A DNA stretch of 64,000 nucleotides from JAEUKH01 sp964447205. GTDB taxonomy: Bacteria; Myxococcota_A; Polyangia; Polyangiales; Ga0077539. The notes under the pieces are model-generated. The model was not told the DNA's origin and ran no database searches. It saw only the letters and a list, made by a program, of their open reading frames with translations. The translations under genes were made by a program, and so were the position numbers. Below are positions 45,001 to 51,314 of this stretch, piece after piece. Position 1 is the stretch's first letter. Every line of letters starts with the position of its first letter. Location: contig CAYUSB010000020.1 in NCBI GenBank assembly GCA_964447205.1, positions 82,198 through 146,197 of the forward strand. Direction: 5' to 3'.

Positions 45001-45260
45001 GCATGCTCGCCCAGCAGCAGTGGCAGCGGGTCGTGCAGATGGCCATGATGACCCCAGGCCTCGGGCCCGAACAGGCCGCGGGGATGCAACAACAACAGAT
45101 GGCCGCGGTGACGGCGGCGGCCCAACAGCGCGGGCAGAGCCCCGAGGTCTTCCTCGCCCAGCAGCGGTGGGAGGGACTCCTGGCCATGCTCCAGCCCCCG
45201 ACCATGATGCCCGGAGGGGGCGGGGCCATGCCCTTCCCCTTCGATCCCAACGCGCGGTAG
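42039..45260 (+). CDS. Zinc-ribbon/Hsp70-like ATPase with Met/Gln-rich tail
   Basis: A 1073-residue protein. Residues 7-39 carry two C-x2-C knuckles (CENC, CPIC); about 60-310 is an unknown domain; from about 322 an actin/Hsp70 ATPase fold appears, with phosphate-1 motif LGIDFGTSNTVVAVK and phosphate-2 motif DLGGGS (about 551). No DnaK substrate-binding domain is recognisable. The end is Pro/Met/Gln-rich, with PGMMQ repeats from a 15-bp tandem DNA repeat and MAxxQQWQRVVQMA helices. It is the first gene of a four-gene operon that ends with a vWA-like lipoprotein. Probably an ATP-driven scaffold or chaperone. Confidence 0.85.
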   Translation: MAREHHCENCGFDMSKLELTILYARKGAEGRKLHCPICRSDRVRVVALERVFARAASGRWVRWRDGGAGGSPNTIAIGRCKLRVEGEIEPLTKEQICFRTVPVFVSEGRLSYPVLPVMPEYLDCLDPAQVRLAREAPERFGRVVQERGKSRYQCVLPLRGLKATEWPTYECDILPANPFAVNAGDAEAMAFRGVSLRVWPNLKRPTHAWRYYLVHAGAVTEEGMNLFAQGRSFRAQMLVAPSDADGRPTTETVLDRVPLDQDVGREGDGAPTGFVGVSRRGRPSWVSMEFWQPVQGGKAEALGGGLFPLRPAVDAVSNDNWHLGIDFGTSNTVVAVKRKDGTVQCVSPERGRERATTTLHLLDGGPCTLLRGMDLWPGGEWSGPHRDLLPSELASVRRWIDHPNDASIGQLAFGKDFGVPLRGAVGSVGSDHVVSEFKWLRAVEKDKSSLAQRPIVQMLQARFLEGSMLMTAASLLAEEEASPRSVNVSYSFPLAFDESDLDTLRGATLEAGERLKALTGADFLFAPPLVDEAQAAAGHTPSDKMFRVYCDLGGGSLEVLVDDTLARNSQQGHAGMHPHVFSTSLFFGGSVYLRSLLGASEHDRKGSCLMPAMGSYTRLASAVRQSASGKALLESPHVIAETRKATAERRARVYIGYIVELVSRVLAAVCLEHGRAPDGTLDLSRNRLFTLSGSGSGRRWILGANKGPGQRRVVEFSLVLLGNGWGFGDIVRDGMKNVEQMMTQRVYARLMELLREHEDLARSISDGTVHLLDPALTLDLSFVLPPEGTHRKAAVALGLLGTHHATEDAARFFKKRSVERHGVMGFDLWLNDTNRKIPWFRPFGPPAEHDPSQYEQVEPLHVTSPVTPPGSSPPHVTPPMTPPGFSPPNVTSPGMMQPGMMQPGMMQPGMMQPGMMGAPQMPGMMPGMGFGMPPMVTPEMLVFQLQQQWGQLAMMAAQTGSQPGPYAQQMLWAQLGNLAMQQGQTVERMLAQQQWQRVVQMAMMTPGLGPEQAAGMQQQQMAAVTAAAQQRGQSPEVFLAQQRWEGLLAMLQPPTMMPGGGGAMPFPFDPNAR
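44715..44789. repeat. 15-bp tandem repeat (5 units)
   Basis: Five consecutive units of ccggggatgatgcaa, the last with a changed end, encode PGMMQ repeats in the tail of the Hsp70-like protein. Nearly identical units indicate recent slippage expansion. Confidence 0.9.
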
Positions 45261-45278
45261 AGACGGAGCCCTTCCACG

Positions 45279-45590
45279 ATGTCCCAAGACAACGGCAGAC
45301 CGCCCATCCTCGGCCCCCAGGAGCGCTACCACTTCGCGGAGGAACCCGTCGGGAACAAGGTTCAGGTGACCTTCCTGGAGACCCCGAAGGTGTCGGCCGA
45401 CCTGCCCTCGCCGTCGAAGATCGACCCGGGCTTCGAGGCCACCCGCATCGCCCTGGAGGCCCAACTCGCGCGCAACGGGGTGGCCCCGCTGATGTATGCC
45501 CCGCCCGTGGCGAGCCGGTGGTTCCGCTTCTCGCCCTTCGAGACCTTCATGGAACACGTCCTGGCCAAGAAGCTCTGGACCCTGGAGTAA
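45279..45590 (+). CDS. Small unknown protein in the Hsp70-like operon
   Basis: A 103-residue soluble protein (MSQDNGRPPILG...), 18 bp after the Hsp70-like gene and 11 bp before the next. It has no cysteines, signal peptide or membrane segment, and ends in an aromatic helix (WFRFSPFETFMEHVLAKKLW). No family recognised. Tight spacing and its own coding composition support it as a real partner subunit. Confidence 0.7.
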   Translation: MSQDNGRPPILGPQERYHFAEEPVGNKVQVTFLETPKVSADLPSPSKIDPGFEATRIALEAQLARNGVAPLMYAPPVASRWFRFSPFETFMEHVLAKKLWTLE

Positions 45591-45601
45591 CCAACACACC
45601 C

Positions 45602-46003
45602 ATGTCGCGCCCGCTTCGCACCGTACGGTGCCCCCACGCCAAACCCGACGACCCCTGCCAGCTCCCGCCCGGGGTGCGCTACTGCGTGTGCTACGGCGAC
45701 CTGCACCGCGACCCCGTCGGGCAGGTCTCCGTCCAGGGCGGCCAGGTCGTGTGGGCCGTGGCCTCCGGAGGCCGTCCCCGCGGGGCCTACACCTGGGTGG
45801 CCGTCGTTCGGCAGGGCACGGCCGTGAGCCCCGTCGAGCTCCACGACGACGCCTCCCTGCGCGAGACCGTCGAGGGGGGCCAGGCCTTCTACGTCGTGCG
45901 GGGACCCCGCGACACCCGCTACCGCATCGACGCCGGCTCCCTCGTCGAAGCCGCCGCCGAACGTCGAGAGTACCTCGACGCCACCCCCATGGCCCATGGC
46001 TGA
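45602..46003 (+). CDS. Small Cys-containing unknown protein in the Hsp70-like operon
   Basis: A 133-residue protein. The N-terminal part has four cysteines (CPHAKPDDPCQLPPGVRYCVC) that may bind zinc; the rest is beta-rich (QVSVQGGQVVWAVASGG, GAYTWVAVV, AFYVVRG). No family recognised. ATG 45602 was chosen from an overlong frame by spacing (11 bp after the previous stop). It overlaps the vWA-like lipoprotein gene by 8 bp, so it is part of the same operon. Confidence 0.7.
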   Translation: MSRPLRTVRCPHAKPDDPCQLPPGVRYCVCYGDLHRDPVGQVSVQGGQVVWAVASGGRPRGAYTWVAVVRQGTAVSPVELHDDASLRETVEGGQAFYVVRGPRDTRYRIDAGSLVEAAAERREYLDATPMAHG

Positions 46004-47504
46004 GCGTTCGGCCATCGTCGTCGTCGGAGCCCTGGGAGTTGTTCTGGGCGCCGCCTCGGGGTGTGACTCCAACCGCCCCGCGCGCGGTCCGGCTCCCGCA
46101 CAAAACCCCGCGGGACAGGTCGTGCACGCGCCGGCTCCGCCGGTGGTTCCGCCGGGGCGGGGGGCCCAGGTGTTTGTCGATGTGTCGCAGTCGATCCAGG
46201 GTTTTACCGGCCTCGGGAGCGTGGCCCTGGAAGCCCTGCACGCCCAGGTGATCGAGGCCTCCCTGTCGGCCCAGCAGCTCAACAACCCCTTTCAGCGCTG
46301 CCGGGTCGACGACGCCGTGCACTGCGAGGCCCCCTTTGTGACGGCCCAGCAGCTCCGGCTGCCTACGACCTACCGCGGGGCCAATGCGGCCCTGCACCTG
46401 GCCCTGCGGCGCCCTCCGCGGGCTCCCCGGCCCGACATGCAGGAGCCCGACCCGCTCGACCCGTGGGCCGTGACCGTCATGGTCACCGATGGGTTTCAGA
46501 GCACGGGGTCGATGTTCCAGCCCGGGGCTTCGAGCGACGTGGCGTGTACGTCGGGGGCCGACCCGAGCTGCCTCGCGGCCCTCCTGCGGCAGCGGGTCGA
46601 CGAGGGATACGGGGTGTGGGTGGGGCGGGTCATCCTCGGCTTCGACGGGCGCTACTACGCCGAGCGGCGCCTCGACGCGACCATGTGGGCCCGCGTCCAA
46701 GCTCACGTCCGCGAGCTCAACGTCGACCCCGCGTGGAACGGCGTACGTTTTGCCGCCACCTCCCCCAACCTGACGAGCAACAGCGGGGCCTTCCGCTGGT
46801 CGGGGGCCCGGCCCATGCTGGTGTTCGTGCTCTCGCGGGACATCCCCCGGGCGAGGGCCCTGGTGGCCGACATGCAGCGGCGGCTGATGGTCGAGCGCAT
46901 CACGCGGCGGGCCATCCCCGAGGACGTTCGGTTTGCCGAGTGGGCGCCCTTTGACGGGCTGTCGGCCATGGCCACGAGCGCCGTCCGGGCCCAGTCAGGC
47001 GGACAGAACGACAACGTCCTTGTCGATCGGGTGCAGCGGACCCCGCAGGGGTTGTTGATCCCGGCCCGGTGTACGGTTCAGGGCAAGGCGGCCATCCGGG
47101 TCGACGGGGTGGTGCAGTTTGGGCTCACGCCCCCGCCGCCGTTCGCGCGCATCGCGATGGGGTGGCAGCTCCTGGCCCGGCCGCCGCGCAGCACGGCGAG
47201 CGAGCTCCTCGTGCCGCGGGAGCCGATGCGCCCCGTGCCGGGTCCGTTCGTGGTGCACACGGGGATCGACTGCACGGTGATCCCCGCGGGCACGTACCGC
47301 TACGAGATGGGGCTCGCGGCCCAGTGGACGGTCGACCCCGCGGCCCTCGCCCAGGAGTGGTATTCGCGCGAGAGCGCCGAGACCTCGTACGAGATGCCCG
47401 AGCGGGTGTTTGGCCTGGCCGACCTCGCCCGGGCGGTGGTCACGGCCGGGGTGCAGCGGGCCGGGGTGCTCGACCGGGTGATCCTGCAGGTGCAGCGCAA
47501 TTAA
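45996..47504 (+). CDS. Lipoprotein with vWA-like domain
   Basis: A 502-residue exported protein. The hydrophobic start ends with lipobox-like GAASGC (Cys near 23), followed by a Pro-rich linker. From about 57 the strand VFVDVSQSIQGF has the D-x-S-x-S pattern of a vWA metal site, and VTVMVTDGFQSTGS supplies a later Thr/Asp. The C-terminal third is beta-rich and may be a second domain. Last gene of the Hsp70-like operon; a strong terminator follows. An envelope-anchored partner for a cytoplasmic ATPase is an odd pairing, so membrane orientation needs proof. Confidence 0.75.
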   Translation: MAERSAIVVVGALGVVLGAASGCDSNRPARGPAPAQNPAGQVVHAPAPPVVPPGRGAQVFVDVSQSIQGFTGLGSVALEALHAQVIEASLSAQQLNNPFQRCRVDDAVHCEAPFVTAQQLRLPTTYRGANAALHLALRRPPRAPRPDMQEPDPLDPWAVTVMVTDGFQSTGSMFQPGASSDVACTSGADPSCLAALLRQRVDEGYGVWVGRVILGFDGRYYAERRLDATMWARVQAHVRELNVDPAWNGVRFAATSPNLTSNSGAFRWSGARPMLVFVLSRDIPRARALVADMQRRLMVERITRRAIPEDVRFAEWAPFDGLSAMATSAVRAQSGGQNDNVLVDRVQRTPQGLLIPARCTVQGKAAIRVDGVVQFGLTPPPPFARIAMGWQLLARPPRSTASELLVPREPMRPVPGPFVVHTGIDCTVIPAGTYRYEMGLAAQWTVDPAALAQEWYSRESAETSYEMPERVFGLADLARAVVTAGVQRAGVLDRVILQVQRN

Positions 47505-47574
47505 CCGGGTGGTCCAGGGGATGCGCTGCCGCCCTGAAAGATACCCTTGGGACCGAGGTGCTTGATGGGTGGGC

Positions 47575-47597
47575 AGCCCGTCTTTGACGGGCTTTTT
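47575..47597 (+). terminator. Intrinsic terminator after the Hsp70-like operon
   Basis: AGCCCGTC (47575-47582), loop TTT, GACGGGCT (47586-47593), then further Ts: an 8-bp GC-rich hairpin with a T-run, the clearest Rho-independent terminator in the window. Confidence 0.85.
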
Positions 47598-47600
47598 CGT

Positions 47601-47640
47601 CGCGGGGCCTCAGCGCCGCCCGGCCACCCGGTGCACGACC
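47601..47640. repeat. 40-bp direct repeat, left copy
   Basis: Identical at 39 of 40 positions to 48481-48520, exactly 880 bp away. The right copy is the 3' end of the lipoprotein gene at 48490-49167. The pair brackets the two-gene nucleotidyltransferase cassette and looks like a target-site or att-type duplication. Confidence 0.85.
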
Positions 47641-47771
47641 TCGCGGATGCCAGTGGGCGCGGTGCCGCGCAGGCCATCGACCTGCCGGGGGAGGGGATGA
47701 CTGCATGAGCACCCGAGGCGTATGTCTCGGGGCGCTGGGACGCGCGGCGGGTTGGGAGTAGGATCAACCTC

Positions 47772-47975
47772 ATGAGCGACCGGGAGCACGCGCAGCGCGA
47801 CGGCGACAGCGACGAAGGAGAGGTCGGCTTGCCGCTGGTCAACGAGGACGGCGTCGACCTGACGCTCATCCGCTGGTCGCTGGGGCTTCCGCCGCTGGAG
47901 CGACTGAGGATGCTCCAGGGACACATGGACCTCGCCAACAAGATGCGCGATGCCTGGAAGCTTTCCGCTCGCTGA
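47772..47975 (+). CDS. Small partner of nucleotidyltransferase (antitoxin-like)
   Basis: A 67-residue acidic protein with DGVDLTLIRWSLGLPPLERLRMLQ, a short helical motif often encoded just before nucleotidyltransferase genes of the type that follows here. ATG 47772. Its end overlaps the next gene by 26 bp in another frame. By position it would be the regulator or antitoxin of a two-gene toxin-antitoxin-like unit, an inference from gene arrangement. Confidence 0.7.
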   Translation: MSDREHAQRDGDSDEGEVGLPLVNEDGVDLTLIRWSLGLPPLERLRMLQGHMDLANKMRDAWKLSAR

Positions 47976-48435
47976 ATTGCTCGGCGTGCTGGTGCGGCAC
48001 GACGTGGAGTTCGTCGTGGTCGGCGGCGTGGCGGCTGTGCTCAACGGGGCCCCGATCAACACGCTCGACCTCGACATCCTCCACCGCCGTACCCCAGAGA
48101 ACGTACGCCGTCTTCTCGCGGCGCTCACTGAACTCGACGCCACGTTTCGCACGGACTCTCGTCGGCTTCGCCCCAACGAGTCCCACCTCTCGGCGCCAGG
48201 ACACGCGCTGCTCACCACGAGGTTGGGCGTGCTCGACGCCCTCGGCACCATCGAGACCAACACCACCTACGAGGACGTGCTCGACGACACCCTCGTCATC
48301 GACGTCGACGGGATGCCGATCCGTACCCTGGAGCTGGCGCGCCTGATCCGTGTGAAAGAGCTGGCCGGGCGTACCAAAGACCTCGCCGTGCTCCCCGAGC
48401 TCCGCGCGACGCTCGCCGAGCGCAATCGCCGCTGA
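47950..48435 (+). CDS. Nucleotidyltransferase-fold protein (AbiEii/MNT-like)
   Basis: A 161-residue protein with the minimal nucleotidyltransferase signature: VEFVVVGGVAAVLNGAP (GG motif) and TLDLDIL (D-x-D) within the first 45 residues, followed by helices (VRRLLAALTELDATFRT) and a beta section ending DGMPIRTLELARLIRVKE. Related proteins act as toxins or antitoxins that transfer nucleotides to tRNA or proteins. It overlaps the 67-residue gene by 26 bp; the pair lies between 40-bp direct repeats. Confidence 0.8.
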   Translation: MPGSFPLAELLGVLVRHDVEFVVVGGVAAVLNGAPINTLDLDILHRRTPENVRRLLAALTELDATFRTDSRRLRPNESHLSAPGHALLTTRLGVLDALGTIETNTTYEDVLDDTLVIDVDGMPIRTLELARLIRVKELAGRTKDLAVLPELRATLAERNRR

Positions 48436-48480
48436 CCCCATCCCTCTCCCTCCGGGCCTCGGTCCCGTGCGAGGGGAGCT

Positions 48481-48520
48481 CGCGGAGCCTCAGCGCCGCC
48501 CGGCCACCCGGTGCACGACC
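48481..48520. repeat. 40-bp direct repeat, right copy
   Basis: Right-hand copy of the repeat at 47601-47640. It encodes the last residues (VVHRVAGRR) and stop codon of the minus-strand lipoprotein gene, so the cassette insertion would have left an intact gene end. Confidence 0.85.
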
Positions 48521-49167
48521 CGGCGGCAGCGGTCGGGGTTGGTGCAGGGCTGCATGGAGCGGGCGTACACGGCGTCGAGGTACACCGAGCGGGCGGGGTC
48601 GTTGTTGCGGACGCGCACGTAGCGGGCCGCGGTGACCCGGGCGTGGTCGAGGTCGATCTCGTGCCCCCCTTCGGTGGTGAGCATCACCCAGGGGCCGTTG
48701 GCGTCGAGGTGCTCGAAGCTCACATCGACCTCGTACCGCCGGGTCTCCCCGGCGTGCGGATGAACCACCACCTCCAGGTCGCCCACGGCGGGGTTGCCGT
48801 CGGACACCATCTGCTGCCCCTCCGGGACCTCCAGGGTCAGGGCGTCGCCCGGACCGAGTTCGAAGTACCGACCGTCGTCGTTGTGGAGCATCCCCCCCGG
48901 GTCGGGGCTCCCGCGGCCGCCCACGTGGGCGTAGTGGAACAACAACGGGTGCTGGTACGCCGCGATGTGCTGGGCCTCGGTCGAGGGCGCAGCGGGCGGC
49001 ACGGCTGCGGGCGGGGCCGCGACGGGCGGGGCCGCGGCGGGCGGGGCAGGCGCAGGAGACGCGACCGCGGGGGGAGGCTCGGGGGAGTCGGGGGTTCCGC
49101 GTCGCTGGCACGCGAGGATCAAGCACAGCCCCGCGAGAGACCACACGCTGCGTCGAAGGCACCGCAT
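48490..49167 (-). CDS. Lipoprotein with Pro/Ala-rich linker
   Basis: A 225-residue lipoprotein with signal MRCLRRSVWSLAGLCLILAC (lipidated Cys20), a PPAAAPPVAAPPAAV linker (about 32-62) and a beta-rich domain (DGRYFELGPGDALTLEVPEG, RRYEVDVSFEHLDANGPW) that could be jelly-roll-like. The C-terminus CTNPDRCRRVVHRVAGRR lies in the 40-bp direct repeat. ATG 49167. Function unknown. Confidence 0.78.
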   Translation of the reverse strand: MRCLRRSVWSLAGLCLILACQRRGTPDSPEPPPAVASPAPAPPAAAPPVAAPPAAVPPAAPSTEAQHIAAYQHPLLFHYAHVGGRGSPDPGGMLHNDDGRYFELGPGDALTLEVPEGQQMVSDGNPAVGDLEVVVHPHAGETRRYEVDVSFEHLDANGPWVMLTTEGGHEIDLDHARVTAARYVRVRNNDPARSVYLDAVYARSMQPCTNPDRCRRVVHRVAGRR

Positions 49168-49262
49168 GGCGGCATCGTACCGCGAGACGCGCGCGGGGTT
49201 CTACTGCCGCCGCCGCGACCGCTGGAGCCCATGGCTCGGGGCGTGCGAGACTCTGCCCCGCC

Positions 49263-49859
49263 ATGAACAAAGTCAAGCTCCTGTACCTTCACGGCCTGGA
49301 GAGCGGTCCCTACGCCGACAAGGCCCAGACCCTGCGGGCCGCCGACGCGGGGGAGGCCTTCGAGGTCGTGGCCCCCCAGCTCACCACCGCCCGCCTCGTG
49401 GCCCTGCGGGCCGCAGAGCCCGTCGAGGGAGGCCTCGCCGAAGCCCTGGCCGAACCCTTCGCCCAGGCCCGGGCGGCCTATCTCGAGGCCGAGCCCGCGG
49501 TGGTGGTGGGGTCGTCGTTCGGGGGGGCCCTGCTCCTGATGCTGGTGCACGACCCGGTGTGGCGCCCCGAGACGGCGGCGGTGTTTCTCGCCCAGGCAGG
49601 GCTGCGGCTGACGGAGCGGGCGACCCTGCCCCCGGGGGTTCGGGCGGTGGTGGTGCATGGCACGGACGACACGGTGATCCCCGTGGCCGACTCCCGGGCC
49701 CTGGCCGCGAGCTCTGCCGAGGCGGTGTACGTCGAGGTCACGGACGAACATCGCCTGCAGCGGGTCACCCGGAGCGGGATGCTCACGGCCCTCGTACGCC
49801 TCGCCCTGACCGCCCCCGCCCCCGTGCCCGCCCCCGAGCCTGCACCCGCCGTGGAGTGA
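49263..49859 (+). CDS. YqiA-like alpha/beta-hydrolase esterase
   Basis: A 198-residue small esterase. LLYLHGLESGP is the oxyanion strand, GSSFGGALL the nucleophile elbow (Ser in G-x-S-x-G) and HGTDDTVIP the acid-bearing loop; a late His (DEHRLQ) completes the triad. This matches YqiA/UPF0227-type esterases. The last 20 residues are Pro/Ala-rich. It is divergent from the lipoprotein gene and convergent with the next gene. Confidence 0.85.
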   Translation: MNKVKLLYLHGLESGPYADKAQTLRAADAGEAFEVVAPQLTTARLVALRAAEPVEGGLAEALAEPFAQARAAYLEAEPAVVVGSSFGGALLLMLVHDPVWRPETAAVFLAQAGLRLTERATLPPGVRAVVVHGTDDTVIPVADSRALAASSAEAVYVEVTDEHRLQRVTRSGMLTALVRLALTAPAPVPAPEPAPAVE

Positions 49860-49872
49860 CCTGGACGGGCCC

Positions 49873-51255
49873 TCAGGGACGTGCCGGGATCAGGCCCACG
49901 GCGTCGATCTCGTTCCAGCCGGAGACGAGGCGGGTGTCGAGGGAGAGGCGCAGGGCGGCGATCGACCGGGGCGCGGCCAGGGTCACCTCGGCCATCGCGG
50001 CGCTGGAGGGAGCCGGGCCCGCGGAGCCGTCCCACAGGGTTACCGGCCTCGCCGGGTCGCTCACATCCTCCACCCGAACCACCGCCCCCGGATGCAGGGT
50101 CTCGGCCCACACCAGGCTCCGGGCCAACACGGGGGCCGCGAAGGCCAGGGTGATCGACTCGGGTCCGTCGTCGGTGGTCCGCGGAGCCCAGGCCCCGCTC
50201 AGGTCGCCGGTGCGGGGGTAGACGTCGGGCGGCCCTGCCGCGGCCCGGGCGGCGTTGCGGCTCGGCGAATACTCCGACGAGAAGCTCGTGACCGCGTGGG
50301 CCCAGATCACCCCGCGGGCCGTCAGGTCGTCGAGGCTCGCGGCGTGGTACTGCATCGAGGCCCCAGGGACCGTCAGGGCGGGGCGGGGGATGTGATCGAC
50401 CGTGACCGGGGTCGACGACCTGGAGGCTCCCCAGACCACGAGGGCCACGAAACCCGCGAGGACCCCGAGGGCCCCGAGGGCGAATCGACCGAGGCCGCGA
50501 GAGGCCGGGGCCGTGGGGCCGAGTGCGGTCGCGGCGGGCAGGAGGAGGGCTACGGTGTCGAGCTCGGTCCAGCCGTTGTTGGCCACGTAGACCCGCAGGC
50601 GGCGCAGGGGGCGGGGCGGGGAGACCGTCACCTCCAGGGCCCAGGCTCCGGCCCTGACGACGGGGTCGTCGGCGTAGAGGAGGGTCTCGTCGTCGGTGGT
50701 GGCGTCGACCACGGCGAAGACCGACCCGGCCTGGTGGGTCTCGTACACCCGCACGGCGTGGACGGGGCCGTCGGCGGCAAACTCCAGCTCGACCCACTCC
50801 ACGGGGCTGTGCTGCGGCCCGGGAGCCCACGCCCCCGCGATGTCGCCCGAACGCGGAAACACCCGCGGAGGTCCGAGCATCGCCGCCGGGGCCCATCCCC
50901 TCCCGTAGGTGCTCGAGGCCTCGGCGTGGTGGGGCCACAGGGCCCGGGCCTGACGGGTCGCGTCCTGCTGGTGCAGGGCGGCGGGGTCGAGGCGTTGGGC
51001 CGCCCCGACCGGGCGCCCGAGCGGGCCGCGGAGCAGGCTGGCGTGCAGGCCCAACGGAGCCCCGGGTTCGATCGGGGCGCGGGGTTCTGCGTGGGCGGGG
51101 TGGTCGTCGGCGGGGCCGCGGTAGCTGCGGTCGGGGCTCGCCCCGAGGTAGGTGCGGGTCCCGCAGTAGGCGCAGGTGAAGACCACGCGGTCGGCCGAGG
51201 GCGAGAGGGGAGCCCCGCAGTGGCCGCAGCGGGTGAGGAGGGTCTCTTGGATCAT
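49873..51255 (-). CDS. Zinc-ribbon membrane protein with two discoidin-like domains
   Basis: A 460-residue protein. N-terminal zinc ribbon (CGHCG and CAYCG, about 10-32), a linker, a beta domain about 95-235 (AGAWAPGPQHSPVEWVELEF, RRLRVYVANNGWTELDTVAL), one TM segment (about 253-270), and a second copy of the beta domain about 300-455 (SGAWAPRTTDDGPESITLAF, ALRLSLDTRLVSGWNEIDAV). The paired domains look like F5/8-type galactose-binding repeats, one on each side of the TM. Function unknown. Confidence 0.75.
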   Translation of the reverse strand: MIQETLLTRCGHCGAPLSPSADRVVFTCAYCGTRTYLGASPDRSYRGPADDHPAHAEPRAPIEPGAPLGLHASLLRGPLGRPVGAAQRLDPAALHQQDATRQARALWPHHAEASSTYGRGWAPAAMLGPPRVFPRSGDIAGAWAPGPQHSPVEWVELEFAADGPVHAVRVYETHQAGSVFAVVDATTDDETLLYADDPVVRAGAWALEVTVSPPRPLRRLRVYVANNGWTELDTVALLLPAATALGPTAPASRGLGRFALGALGVLAGFVALVVWGASRSSTPVTVDHIPRPALTVPGASMQYHAASLDDLTARGVIWAHAVTSFSSEYSPSRNAARAAAGPPDVYPRTGDLSGAWAPRTTDDGPESITLAFAAPVLARSLVWAETLHPGAVVRVEDVSDPARPVTLWDGSAGPAPSSAAMAEVTLAAPRSIAALRLSLDTRLVSGWNEIDAVGLIPARP

Positions 51256-51314
51256 CGGCCGCCCCAGTCTACCCCGTGGCGCAGGGGGAGGGGGGTGCTA
51301 TGGTCGGCCCCGCC

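Noticed and set aside
41712..46706. A 1664-codon minus-strand open frame opposite the Hsp70-like operon
   Set aside because: No motifs, and His/Gly/Pro-rich. It is a shadow of four well-supported plus-strand genes.
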